A stretch of 64,000 nucleotides of DNA from Flavobacteriales bacterium (GTDB lineage Bacteria > Bacteroidota > Bacteroidia > Flavobacteriales_C > GCA-002722245), in assembly GCA_023251095.1 (NCBI GenBank), contig JAHEZL010000015.1:49803-113802 (forward strand), given 5' to 3'. A program made the position numbers and the translations under genes. The notes under the pieces were generated by a model, which was not told where the DNA came from, searched no databases, and saw only the letters and a program-made list of their open reading frames with translations. Shown here piece by piece: positions 29,190 to 38,221 of the stretch (its first letter is position 1; each line of letters starts with the position of its first letter).

Positions 29190-29798
29190 ATGAATTTCAT
29201 CACCCAGTTGAGGCGATACCGTTGGATAGTAACAGGAAGATGGAAAATCAGAAGGCAGATTCTTGCCGCAAAAAACAAAGGAGCTATTAAAATTGTTGTT
29301 GGTTCGGGCCTTACTGATTTTGAAGGATGGATAGGTACTGATCTTCCGCATTTTGATATTTTGAAAAAAGCGGACTGGACTTATTTTTTTAAAGATTGCA
29401 GTATAGATAATTTGTTGGCTGAACATGTTTTTGAACATCTTACGCAAGAGCAAACTCAATTGGCGCTGGAACTGGCGTATCCTTTCATGAAAAGCGGAGC
29501 TATTTTTCGCATTGCAGTTCCCGATGGTTTTAATCCGGATCCCTTGTACATTGAACACGTTCGTCCGAACGGTACTGGTGCAGGAGCTGATGATCACAAG
29601 ATTTTATGGGATTATCAAAGTCTTTCAAAAACGGGTGAAAATGCAGGTTTCAAAGCAGAATTGATAGAACATTACATTGAGCAGGGAAAATTAATGGAGA
29701 ATGAAATTTTGGAGGAAAGGGGCTATGTGTCGAGATGTAGGAATCGTGCGGAAGGTCTTTATTCCAGAAGTTCGCTTATTATTGATTTTGTGAAGTAG
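29190..29798 (+). CDS. SAM-dependent methyltransferase-like protein
   Basis: 202 residues. KIVVGSGLTDFEGWIGTDL corresponds to motif I of the class I methyltransferases often found in glycan clusters (usual form IGxGxxxxxGWxNxDL), and LLAEHVFEHLTQEQ to motif IV. A further PDGFNPDP follows. The glycine pattern of motif I is degenerate (GSG only), so catalytic competence is uncertain. It is divergent from the histidine kinase gene and converges on ispG across a perfect inverted repeat. The substrate is not predictable; the family acts on sugars, lipids or small molecules. Confidence 0.75.
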   Translation: MNFITQLRRYRWIVTGRWKIRRQILAAKNKGAIKIVVGSGLTDFEGWIGTDLPHFDILKKADWTYFFKDCSIDNLLAEHVFEHLTQEQTQLALELAYPFMKSGAIFRIAVPDGFNPDPLYIEHVRPNGTGAGADDHKILWDYQSLSKTGENAGFKAELIEHYIEQGKLMENEILEERGYVSRCRNRAEGLYSRSSLIIDFVK

Positions 29799-29803
29799 AG
29801 GGC

Positions 29804-29899
29804 GATAGGTCCTTCCTTCGTCAGGATGACATACTCATCCTTTGTGTAAAAAGTCAAGAATGGTTCGGTAATGTCATCCTGACGAAGGAAGGACCTATC
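29804..29899. repeat. Perfect 29-base inverted repeat between convergent genes
   Basis: The arms 29804-29832 and 29871-29899 are exact complements with a 38-base loop. The core GTCATCCTGACGAAGGAAGG on the right arm resembles a short sequence repeated widely in Bacteroidota genomes. The element fills the gap between the methyltransferase-like gene and ispG and could act as a bidirectional terminator, although no T tract follows directly. Confidence 0.8.
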
Positions 29900-29911
29900 C
29901 CATTGAACTTT

Positions 29912-31783
29912 TTACGAGACTTTCTCCACCCAGTCACCATTTTCTTTGATGAGATTAATTAGTGCATCAACCGCTAATTCAGCCGCAATAGATTTTTTCA
30001 CCACTTCTTTTCCTTTGTATAAAGTAATTTTTCCAACGCCTGAGCCAACGTAGCCGTAATCGGCATCGGCCATTTCACCCGGACCGTTTACGATACAGCC
30101 CATGATCCCGATTTTCACGCCCTTTAAATGGTGCGTCACTGCGCGAATTTTAGCAGTGGTTTCCTGTAAATCAAACAAAGTTCTTCCGCAGGACGGACAG
30201 GAAATATATTCGGTTTTTGAAATACGTGTTCTTGTGGCTTGAAGAATACCGAAGGCTTGTGAGTTGCTTTGCGACAAACTTATTTTATCGGCTTTTATCC
30301 AAACACCATCGCCCAATCCATCTAAAAATAATCCCCCAAAATCCGTTGCGCTGTGCAATTGAAAATTTTCGGGAGATAAATTAGCGTAAGATCTTTTGAT
30401 GATGACAGGCAAAGAAATTTTTTGTTCCAAAAGTTCATTCATGAAAGCGCGTTGTTCTGCTAAGCCATGAAGGTTGTCGGTTTCCAGCACCAACACAGAA
30501 TTTTTCAAAGCAGAAATCTGTGTAATGTTTTTTGCGTTGACTATTAAAAAATCCGGATTTCCTGAATCAGAAATAGAATAATGCCTGTCTTTTTTCTGTA
30601 CACTTTTTTCATTTTGAATGATTCCTAACGTTCCGGGAATTTCAAAATTTATTTCATTGTCGCCAACGAAAATATAATCGCAGGCCATATCGCCAATCGT
30701 CCATTTATCAGTAGGTACAGAGTAAGTATAACCCACAGCAAATAAATTGGCGGGTTTGATTTCTTTCAATTCCGATAAATCCGCAATCACCACCGGAACA
30801 GATTTTCCGCCGATGTTATTTATTTCAGCAGAAGCTCTTCTGTTGTATTCAAAAGGATTGATGTGGTAAGATTTTATAGGAGCAATCGGCTGATGTTTTG
30901 CTCTTCCGGTATATCTGTCGGCCAGAGCTTTGGCAACAGGAGCTTCAAATTCAGGATCTTCGGTGAGGGAAACGCGGATGGTATCGCCGAGTCCGTCTTC
31001 CAGCAAAGTTCCAATTCCAACAGCTGATTTAATACGTCCGTCTTCACCATCACCTGCTTCGGTAACGCCGAGGTGCAAAGGGTAATTCATGTTGTTCTCC
31101 TTCATTGTAGCCACCAGCAAGCGGTAAGCCTGCACCATGATTTGCGTATTGCTGGCTTTCATCGACAAAACAATGTTGTGGTATTTTAAATCTTCGCAGA
31201 TGCGTAAAAATTCCATGGCCGATTCCACCATTCCCAGCGGACTGTCGCCGTACCTGCTCATAATTCTATCAGATAAAGAACCATGGTTGGTGCCAATGCG
31301 CATCGCAGTTCCATACTCTTTACAGATTTTTACAAGCGGCGTAAATTTCTGGCGGATGCGCTCCAGCTCTTTGTTGTAGGCATCATCCGTGTATTCAATG
31401 TTTTCAAATTTCTTTTTGTCGGCATAATTTCCCGGGTTCACGCGCACTTTCTCTACTATGCGTGCCGCCAGTTCAGCTGCGTTGGGCGTGTAATGTATGT
31501 CAGCAATCAAAGGAACATCATAACCTCTGGCTTTCAATTCTTTTTTAATGTTGGCGAGGTTTTCCGCTTCTTTTAAACTTGGAGCGGTGATGCGTACATA
31601 TTCGCAACCGGCTTCTACCATGCGTATGGTTTGCTCAACAGTGGCGAGGGTATCCATGGTATCGGTGGTAGTCATGGATTGAATTCTGATTGGATTTTTC
31701 CCTCCCAGCGGAACGGATCCTATGTTTACTTCGCGGGTGAGCCAGCGTTCGTATTGTGTAAGGTTATTGGTGTATAAAGCCAT
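29912..31783 (-). CDS. ispG: (E)-4-hydroxy-3-methylbut-2-enyl-diphosphate synthase, long form
   Basis: 623 residues, much longer than the roughly 370 of the Escherichia coli enzyme. The extra length is a central insert domain (about residues 290-510) known from Bacteroidota and plant IspG. The N-terminal TIM barrel begins VNIGSVPLGGKNPIRIQSMTT. The iron-sulfur region is C-terminal, with CPSCGRTLFDLQ and GIMGCIVNGPGEMADADYG providing cysteine ligands and the catalytic Glu. It is the penultimate enzyme of the MEP isoprenoid pathway and needs a [4Fe-4S] cluster. It is divergent from a cysteine desulfurase gene with only 30 bases between the ATGs, which fits a need for cluster assembly. Confidence 0.97.
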   Translation of the reverse strand: MALYTNNLTQYERWLTREVNIGSVPLGGKNPIRIQSMTTTDTMDTLATVEQTIRMVEAGCEYVRITAPSLKEAENLANIKKELKARGYDVPLIADIHYTPNAAELAARIVEKVRVNPGNYADKKKFENIEYTDDAYNKELERIRQKFTPLVKICKEYGTAMRIGTNHGSLSDRIMSRYGDSPLGMVESAMEFLRICEDLKYHNIVLSMKASNTQIMVQAYRLLVATMKENNMNYPLHLGVTEAGDGEDGRIKSAVGIGTLLEDGLGDTIRVSLTEDPEFEAPVAKALADRYTGRAKHQPIAPIKSYHINPFEYNRRASAEINNIGGKSVPVVIADLSELKEIKPANLFAVGYTYSVPTDKWTIGDMACDYIFVGDNEINFEIPGTLGIIQNEKSVQKKDRHYSISDSGNPDFLIVNAKNITQISALKNSVLVLETDNLHGLAEQRAFMNELLEQKISLPVIIKRSYANLSPENFQLHSATDFGGLFLDGLGDGVWIKADKISLSQSNSQAFGILQATRTRISKTEYISCPSCGRTLFDLQETTAKIRAVTHHLKGVKIGIMGCIVNGPGEMADADYGYVGSGVGKITLYKGKEVVKKSIAAELAVDALINLIKENGDWVEKVS

Positions 31784-31788
31784 GTGGC

Positions 31789-31796
31789 AAAAATAA
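31789..31796 (-). promoter_or_regulatory. Possible -7 element of ispG, near-leaderless
   Basis: On the minus strand TATTTTTG fits TAnnTTTG and ends only 5 bases before the ispG ATG at 31783, so transcription would begin at or next to the start codon. The nearest TTG is 28 bases upstream, not 19-21. Confidence 0.35.
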
Positions 31797-31798
31797 CT

Positions 31799-31806
31799 AA
31801 ATTTGT
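31799..31806 (+). promoter_or_regulatory. Possible -7 element of the cysteine desulfurase gene, near-leaderless
   Basis: TAAATTTG fits TAnnTTTG and ends 7 bases before the ATG at 31814. It lies side by side with the oppositely directed ispG element in the same 30-base spacer. The nearest TTG is 28 bases upstream. Confidence 0.4.
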
Positions 31807-31813
31807 GTGAATC

Positions 31814-32908
31814 ATGGCGAAGACAATCTATTTAGACTATAATTCTACCACCCCCCTCGACCCTAAAGTGCTGGAGGCCATGCTTCCGTATTTTACCGAG
31901 GAGTTTGGCAATGCGGCAAGCAGCACGCACCGCTATGGCTGGGTGGCCAAAGATGCTGTGGAAACCGCCAGAAAACAAGTGGCCGATTTAATTGGTGCCG
32001 AGCCCGGCGAAATCATTTTTACTTCAGGCGCCACTGAATCGATCAACCGTGCCATTCAAGGGATTTACAATCTTTTTAAAAAAGAAAAAAATCATTTGGT
32101 CACCTTAAAAACCGAGCACAAAGCAGTGTTGGATGTGTATGCTTTTTTGGCGAAAGAAGGCGCTGAAGTGACCTATTTAAATGTGAATGCAGCGGGACAA
32201 ATTGATTTAGAAGAACTGGAAAATGCTATCACCGTTAAAACCGCTCTGGTGTCGGTAATGCTGGCCAACAATGAAACTGGAGTGATTCATGATCTTCAGA
32301 AGATATCGGAAATCGTACATGCAAAAAAATCTGTTTTGTTCAGTGATGCTACTCAGGCGATAGGGAAAATGGAAGTGAATGTTAATGCTTTACGGATTGA
32401 CGCTCTGCCTCTGTCGGCACATAAAATCTACGGTCCCAAAGGAGTGGGTGCACTTTACCTGAGAAGAAAATCGCCGAGGGTGCGTTTACAAAATCCCTTG
32501 CATACAGGAACAGCTAACGTACCGGGAATAGTGGCTTTAGGAAAGGCTTGTACCCTTTTAGACATTGAAAACGAAAGAAAACGATTGCACGAATTGCGCA
32601 ATGAATTGTGGAAGGGCTTAGCTGAATTGGGTTTTGTAACCAATGTTCCTTTGGAAAATACGCTAAGCAATACTTTGAATGTGCGCCATTCTCATTTAAA
32701 GTCGTCGGAATTACTAACTAAAACTTCCTCTTTGGCTTATTCACTGGGTTCGGCCTGCAATTCGGCCGATCCTTCTCCATCGCATGTTTTACTGGCTATG
32801 GGACTGGATGAAAAGCAAATAAAAGGAAGTATCAGGATCAGTTTGGGAAGATTCACTACTCCCGCTGATATTGCTTCGGTTTTGAATATTTTTCATACCG
32901 CGATATAA
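31814..32908 (+). CDS. Cysteine desulfurase (NifS/IscS family)
   Basis: 364 residues of the class V aminotransferase fold. The N-terminus IYLDYNSTTPLDPKVLEAM, the segment EIIFTSGATESINRAI, the PLP lysine Lys204 in LSAHKIYGPKGVGALY and the mobile persulfide Cys315 in SLGSACNSADPSPSHVL are all present. It takes sulfur from cysteine to give alanine and an enzyme-bound persulfide, for iron-sulfur clusters or thiolation. It is slightly shorter than IscS at the C-terminus, so NifS-like is the safer name. It stands divergent from ispG, an iron-sulfur enzyme. No scaffold gene (iscU, sufBCD) is nearby. Confidence 0.95.
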   Translation: MAKTIYLDYNSTTPLDPKVLEAMLPYFTEEFGNAASSTHRYGWVAKDAVETARKQVADLIGAEPGEIIFTSGATESINRAIQGIYNLFKKEKNHLVTLKTEHKAVLDVYAFLAKEGAEVTYLNVNAAGQIDLEELENAITVKTALVSVMLANNETGVIHDLQKISEIVHAKKSVLFSDATQAIGKMEVNVNALRIDALPLSAHKIYGPKGVGALYLRRKSPRVRLQNPLHTGTANVPGIVALGKACTLLDIENERKRLHELRNELWKGLAELGFVTNVPLENTLSNTLNVRHSHLKSSELLTKTSSLAYSLGSACNSADPSPSHVLLAMGLDEKQIKGSIRISLGRFTTPADIASVLNIFHTAI

Positions 32909-32943
32909 TTTCTATTTTTGGGCAAACGCATTAACTGGATGAC

Positions 32944-35900
32944 ATGAGGGCCTATTTAAGTACATTATTTGTTTTTTTATTTATTCTTCCTTCTTTTTCG
33001 CAAAGTAAGGGATGGGTGGATTCCCGTTCCTATATAGTAGGAGGGATGGGGGCTATTCAGGATCAGAACTATGAAACAGCTGTAGAAGAATTCAATAAAA
33101 TTTCTCCAAGCGACACCAACTATGCGCTGGCTCAGTTGGAGCTGGCCTTATCGTATACCGAGCTGGAAAAGGATTCAGTGGTTATCAAAATATGTAACGA
33201 TGCCATTGCCCTGGAAACAAAGTGGGATCATATTTTTAGAGAATATCTCATTGAAAGCATGAGCCGTTTGAAAAATGAAGAGGTGTTTGAGCAGATCGCT
33301 CTGGCCAAACAAAAATATCCTTTCAATGAAGATTTTATTTTGCTTGAGGCGGTAGCCAATAAAAAGTGGGAAAACTACGATCAGGCGATCAAGGTATTGC
33401 AAAAGCTCATTCAGCAAAATCCTTTTAATAAAAATGCGCATTATTATCTCGGACAAATGATGGCCGATAAAGGGGATTTTGTGCGGGCCACCATTTCGCT
33501 GGAAGCTTTTTTAATGTTGTCGTCTTCCTCCAACGGAAAAACAAGTTCGGCCTTAATTATACTGAGTAATATTTTCAGCAATAAACATGAAATCACTATA
33601 AAAAATGCCAAAAAAGACAAGCTGTTTAAAGAAGTGGAGGAATTGATTGAATCGGAACTTTCTTTGAAAAAAGGCTATAAAACCGATGCGCCGCTGGATG
33701 ATCCTATTGTTCGTCAAACCGATGTTTTGGTGAAAAACATAGAATATAAAAAAGGAACCAATGATTTCTGGATGGATTTTTACGTTCCGTTTATAAATAA
33801 AATAAAATCTCAGGGTTTGATTCGCGGCTATACTTATCAGTTTTTATCGTTTTTAGATCATGAGGGTGTACAGGCCGGAGTGAAAAAATTCAAACCCGAA
33901 GTAGATAAATTCATAAAATTTGCCGCCGATTATTTTGACGACATTCGTCAGAAGGCCGCCATCACTGTGCAAGGATCTCCTGTTGTTTTAGAGAAATGGT
34001 ACGACGAAGGAAATATATCTTCCATGGGAAAAAAGGATGGTGAAAACAGAACCGGCACCTGGTATTTCTTTTATCCTGCAGGCTCTCTGGAAACCATCAT
34101 GCATTATAACAATGCAGGCAAAAGAAATGACTCGGTATTTAATTATCATCTCAACGGAAAACTGAAAGATTGTTATGCTTATCAAAATGATGTTTTACAG
34201 GGAAAATATCTGGAGTACTACAAAAATGGCCAATTGCATTCGGAGTTGATTTACAAAGACGATTCATTGCAAGGCATGCAAAAAACGTATTATCCCAACG
34301 GCGCTACCAAAGAAACTGTGGAGTTTAAAAAAGGCAAACGTCATGGAATGAATAAAGAGTATGATGTTGCGGGCAATCAGGAATCGGAATTGCAATACAA
34401 AGACGGTAAACTGGAGGGCTTGCAAAAAAGATATTATCCGGGAATGATTTTAGAAAGAGAGATTTATTACAAAGGCGGCAAGCGCGACGGATCCTGTATC
34501 ACCTATCACAAAAACGGTAAAATTTCGGCCAAAGGAAATTATGTTGCCGGTATTGTAACAGGTACATGGGAAGAATATTTTTCTAACGGAAAACGCGAAA
34601 AATATTATACGCTTAATGATAAAGGAGACTACACCGATTCCTTACTCACTTATCATCACAACGGACAATTGGCAAGCGTTACCCACTTCAATAAAAAAGG
34701 TCAGAAAGAAGGATTGGACATTAATTATGCTTCCGACGGAAAAGTACTGAACATATTTATTTACAAGAAAGATGCTATTAAATCATGGAAATATTTTGCG
34801 GCTGATGGAAAGGAATTGGCCTCCGGAACCAAAACGCTGATGAATTATAATAAGTACGGAAACCTTGAGTCGAAAGGAGATATTGCTAAAGGAGTGCGCA
34901 CCGGTCGCTGGGAATTTTATTACCCTAACGGCGCAATTTCAGGAATAGGCAATTATACGCTTACAGGGGAATTGGATGGCAGCTATGAAGAATACTATCA
35001 AAGCGGTGAAATAAAAAGTAAAACATCCTACAGCAATGGATCCTATAACGGTCCGTTTGTTTCTTACCATGAAAACAAAAAAGTGCAGTCGGAAGGTTGG
35101 TACGCTGAAGGCGAACATGCCGGTGAATGGACCTGGTATTATGTAAATGGAAATCCCGAGCAAACGGATTATTACATCAATGATAAAGCAACGGGAATGA
35201 TCACGGATTGGAATGCCGATAGTACTATTGATTACACCAGAAAGATAAAAGATGAAGTTTTTCAGGGCATTTATTTTTACGGTCCCGACAATAAAGAGAG
35301 AGTAAAACTGGATACTAAAAATGGCAACGGATCATTTAAATATTCGGGAGAAAATAATGTGATTGAGTACAACAGAACTTATCAGTATGGCGTGCTGCAC
35401 GGTAAGGTCACTCAAACATTGAAAAGCACCGGAGCTCTTTTAAATGAAGAGAATTACAGCAATGGTTATTTAAACGGTAAACAAATTTACCGTTATCCAA
35501 ACGGACAAATTTCTTTAGAGGCCGAATATGTTTTTGGAGATGAAACCGGTACCTGGAAATATTATTCGGAAGACGGAACGATAAGTTTGTTGCGTCATTA
35601 TACTTACGGACGTTCTTGTGATTCCACTGTTTGGTATTATGCTTCGGGTGCACCAAGAATAAAAGAATATTACAACGACATGGGCCAGATCAGCGGCATT
35701 ACCTTGTGGTATTATGAAAACGGAAAAATAAAAAAACACTCGCGTCATGCTTTCAACGATAGAGAAGGATGGACTTATGATTACGATCCTGAAGGAAGAC
35801 TGATGTACAAAAGATGGTTTGAAAACGGAAATGTTGTTTTGTTGAAAGGATTAAGCTCCAACGGTAAAGACAGTGTGACTTATAATCTTTATGAAAAATC

Positions 35901-36279
35901 CGACAGTATCACTCTTTTCTTCGACAACGGAAAACCTGCGCTTTGCTGCCGTTACGATAAAGGAATGTTGCAGGGACATTGGGCCAAATATTTTTACGAT
36001 GGAAAAGTAATGGAGGAAGATGTTTATGTGAATGATGTTTCCAACGGAACCGGAATTGATTATTACATCAACGGAAAAGTGATGCAAAAAGAAAGTCGTT
36101 ATATGGGCGTGTTACACGGTGCACAGCTTACTTATTATGAAAACGGACAATTGCGCGGAGATGAAAAACAGTACATGGGAAATGCCAATGGTGAATATAA
36201 AGTATACAATAAAAAAGGAGAATTAATTATTCATGCAGATTACCGACACGGTGTTCTGATTAAAAATCATCTAAAATAA
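32944..36279 (+). CDS. Large exported TPR and MORN-repeat (YwqK-like) protein
   Basis: 1,111 residues. A signal peptide (MRAYLSTLFVFLFILPSFSQ) is followed by tetratricopeptide-type helices to about residue 230 (AVEEFNKISPSDTNYALAQLE, then NAHYYLGQMMADKGDF). From about residue 345 to the end come many MORN-like repeats of the form YYxNGxLxxEixYkdGkxxG (for example YLEYYKNGQLHSELIY, WEFYYPNGAISGIGNY). Such repeats form elongated beta sheets, and the family name 'antitoxin YwqK' in databases refers to the repeat, not to function here. The stop codon shares a base with the ATG of the next gene, so it heads a tight operon of five genes ending with a signal-transducing regulator. Role unknown, probably periplasmic or surface. 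Confidence 0.88.
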   Translation: MRAYLSTLFVFLFILPSFSQSKGWVDSRSYIVGGMGAIQDQNYETAVEEFNKISPSDTNYALAQLELALSYTELEKDSVVIKICNDAIALETKWDHIFREYLIESMSRLKNEEVFEQIALAKQKYPFNEDFILLEAVANKKWENYDQAIKVLQKLIQQNPFNKNAHYYLGQMMADKGDFVRATISLEAFLMLSSSSNGKTSSALIILSNIFSNKHEITIKNAKKDKLFKEVEELIESELSLKKGYKTDAPLDDPIVRQTDVLVKNIEYKKGTNDFWMDFYVPFINKIKSQGLIRGYTYQFLSFLDHEGVQAGVKKFKPEVDKFIKFAADYFDDIRQKAAITVQGSPVVLEKWYDEGNISSMGKKDGENRTGTWYFFYPAGSLETIMHYNNAGKRNDSVFNYHLNGKLKDCYAYQNDVLQGKYLEYYKNGQLHSELIYKDDSLQGMQKTYYPNGATKETVEFKKGKRHGMNKEYDVAGNQESELQYKDGKLEGLQKRYYPGMILEREIYYKGGKRDGSCITYHKNGKISAKGNYVAGIVTGTWEEYFSNGKREKYYTLNDKGDYTDSLLTYHHNGQLASVTHFNKKGQKEGLDINYASDGKVLNIFIYKKDAIKSWKYFAADGKELASGTKTLMNYNKYGNLESKGDIAKGVRTGRWEFYYPNGAISGIGNYTLTGELDGSYEEYYQSGEIKSKTSYSNGSYNGPFVSYHENKKVQSEGWYAEGEHAGEWTWYYVNGNPEQTDYYINDKATGMITDWNADSTIDYTRKIKDEVFQGIYFYGPDNKERVKLDTKNGNGSFKYSGENNVIEYNRTYQYGVLHGKVTQTLKSTGALLNEENYSNGYLNGKQIYRYPNGQISLEAEYVFGDETGTWKYYSEDGTISLLRHYTYGRSCDSTVWYYASGAPRIKEYYNDMGQISGITLWYYENGKIKKHSRHAFNDREGWTYDYDPEGRLMYKRWFENGNVVLLKGLSSNGKDSVTYNLYEKSDSITLFFDNGKPALCCRYDKGMLQGHWAKYFYDGKVMEEDVYVNDVSNGTGIDYYINGKVMQKESRYMGVLHGAQLTYYENGQLRGDEKQYMGNANGEYKVYNKKGELIIHADYRHGVLIKNHLK

Positions 36280-38219
36280 TGAGATCGGTATTTGTTGCGT
36301 TATTATTTTCTCTGCTGAGCATTTCACTCTTTGCACAATCGGTGAATTACGATTCTTTAAAAGCTAAATATCCTGATCACTCGGCAGTTTACGGCTTAGA
36401 CAAGCAAAGCATAGTCATTAAAATGAATAAAGATAATTTGTTGGTTTATTCCGATCATGTTTCGGAAATGTGGTACCTCAAGGACAATGCAAAATCATAC
36501 AGCGATCAGGCGATGCATTATTCTTCTTTTTCCACTTTGTCGGATATCAACGCTTATACCCTTATACCCAAAGGAAAACCGGGGAAATACAAAAAAGAAA
36601 AAGTGACTGCTTTTCAGGACAATGACATTTATTCGCCGTCGGTTTTTTACAACGACAACAAGAAAAAATCTTTTATTTTCCCCAATGCACAACAAGGTGG
36701 CGCAGGATATTTAGCATACAGAAGCAACTACAGCGATCCGAGATTTATCGACGGCACTTTTTATTTCAACAGTTATATTCCTTCGGTGAATGTTGAGTTT
36801 TCGGTTACCTTTCCTTCCAATGTGAAAATCGCTTACAGCTTATTTCATACCGAAAAAGAAAACATTCGTTTTTCTCAAACTGAAAAAAACGGAATGATCA
36901 CTTGCACCTGGACTGCTAAAAATATGGCGCCGTTTAAAAGTGTTACGGGTGCACCGCCCATCAGCTATTACGCGCCGCACATCATTTTGCGCATTTCAGA
37001 AATAAAACACAGCAACGGTGAAACCGAGAAAATTTTCACCAACAGAGATGGTTTGTACACATGGTTGTATGATTTGGTGGATGAGGTAAATACCGAACAC
37101 AATGATGATTTGCAAAAACTGGTGGATTCATTAACCACCAACATAAAAGCAAACGATGACAAAGCACGAGCGATTTTCAATTGGGTGCAAACCAATGTGA
37201 AGTATGTGGCTTTTGAAGATGGCATGGGCGGCTATATTCCACGTCAGGCGCACATGGTTTGTCAAAAAAGATACGGCGATTGCAAGGACATGGGAAGCAT
37301 CATTACCACCATGTTGAAATATGCAGGCTTGTCGGGACATTTAACATGGATAGGCAGTCGCGATATTCCCTATACTTTTAATGAAGATCCAACCATTGGC
37401 GTGATCAACCACATGATATCGGCTTACAAAAAAAGTGATGGTTCTTATCTTTTTCTGGATGGCGTGGGATCGTATACGCCCTATGGTTTTCCAACAGCGT
37501 TTATTCAGGGCAAAGAAGCATTGATAGAAAACGGACCGGGGAAATATGATGTGATCACCGTGCCTATTATTGCTAAAGAAAAAAACAGAAGAAAAGATGT
37601 GGTGACGATGCGTTTGGAAAATAATTCCATTGTGGGTAAAGGTCGCATAGAATCGTATGGCTACGATAAACTGGAGGGTTTTGTGTATCGCCTCATCAAT
37701 AAGTCGAATGAAAAACGTACCGAAGCATTGAAAGACATGCTGGAAAAAGGAAGCAATAAATTAGATATTCATACGGCTGAGTTTATCGGATTGGAAAACA
37801 GAGACACGAACCTTGTGATCAACTATGAATTCAAGCTTCCCGACTATTGTAAATTTGTTGGTGATGAAATTTACATGAACATGAATCTGGAAAAAGAATT
37901 GAAAGGAAGTACTCTCGACATCCAGAAAAGAAAAGGAATTCCGTATGAAAATCAATACAAATATATGGATGAGGAAATCAATAAATTAATTATTCCAACG
38001 GGATATAAAGTGGAGTATCTTCCTGCCGGTGTTGAATATAAAAAAGATCTTTTCGGCTTCTCCATGTCGTACAAAGTAGTGAATAATGAAGTGGTGTTCA
38101 GCAAAGAATTATATGTGGATTATCTCTATCTGCAGGAAGAAAATTTTCAGGCCTGGAACGACATGATCAAAGAGTTAAATAAAGCTTATAGCGAAGTAGT
38201 AATATTAAAAAAGAAATAA
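36279..38219 (+). CDS. Exported DUF3857/transglutaminase-like protein with intact catalytic triad
   Basis: 646 residues with a signal peptide (MRSVFVALLFSLLSISLFAQ), an N-terminal DUF3857-type beta domain (to about residue 250) and a transglutaminase-like cysteine-protease domain. The catalytic triad is visible as Cys335 (QKRYGDCKDMGS), His378 (GVINHMISAY) and Asp394 (YLFLDGVGSY). A C-terminal beta domain follows. Substrates of these Bacteroidota proteins are not established; some act on cell-surface peptides. It overlaps the MORN gene by one base and ends 2 bases before a related gene that lacks the catalytic residues, suggesting the two products work together. Confidence 0.9.
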   Translation: MRSVFVALLFSLLSISLFAQSVNYDSLKAKYPDHSAVYGLDKQSIVIKMNKDNLLVYSDHVSEMWYLKDNAKSYSDQAMHYSSFSTLSDINAYTLIPKGKPGKYKKEKVTAFQDNDIYSPSVFYNDNKKKSFIFPNAQQGGAGYLAYRSNYSDPRFIDGTFYFNSYIPSVNVEFSVTFPSNVKIAYSLFHTEKENIRFSQTEKNGMITCTWTAKNMAPFKSVTGAPPISYYAPHIILRISEIKHSNGETEKIFTNRDGLYTWLYDLVDEVNTEHNDDLQKLVDSLTTNIKANDDKARAIFNWVQTNVKYVAFEDGMGGYIPRQAHMVCQKRYGDCKDMGSIITTMLKYAGLSGHLTWIGSRDIPYTFNEDPTIGVINHMISAYKKSDGSYLFLDGVGSYTPYGFPTAFIQGKEALIENGPGKYDVITVPIIAKEKNRRKDVVTMRLENNSIVGKGRIESYGYDKLEGFVYRLINKSNEKRTEALKDMLEKGSNKLDIHTAEFIGLENRDTNLVINYEFKLPDYCKFVGDEIYMNMNLEKELKGSTLDIQKRKGIPYENQYKYMDEEINKLIIPTGYKVEYLPAGVEYKKDLFGFSMSYKVVNNEVVFSKELYVDYLYLQEENFQAWNDMIKELNKAYSEVVILKKK

Positions 38220-38221
38220 CA

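Noticed and set aside
29166..29597. 143-codon open frame on the minus strand
   Set aside because: It is antisense to the methyltransferase-like gene and shows no domain or signal.
34000..36279. Toxin-antitoxin function of the MORN protein, suggested by the name of the repeat family
   Set aside because: The repeat name does not describe function; the protein has a signal peptide and no toxin gene is adjacent.
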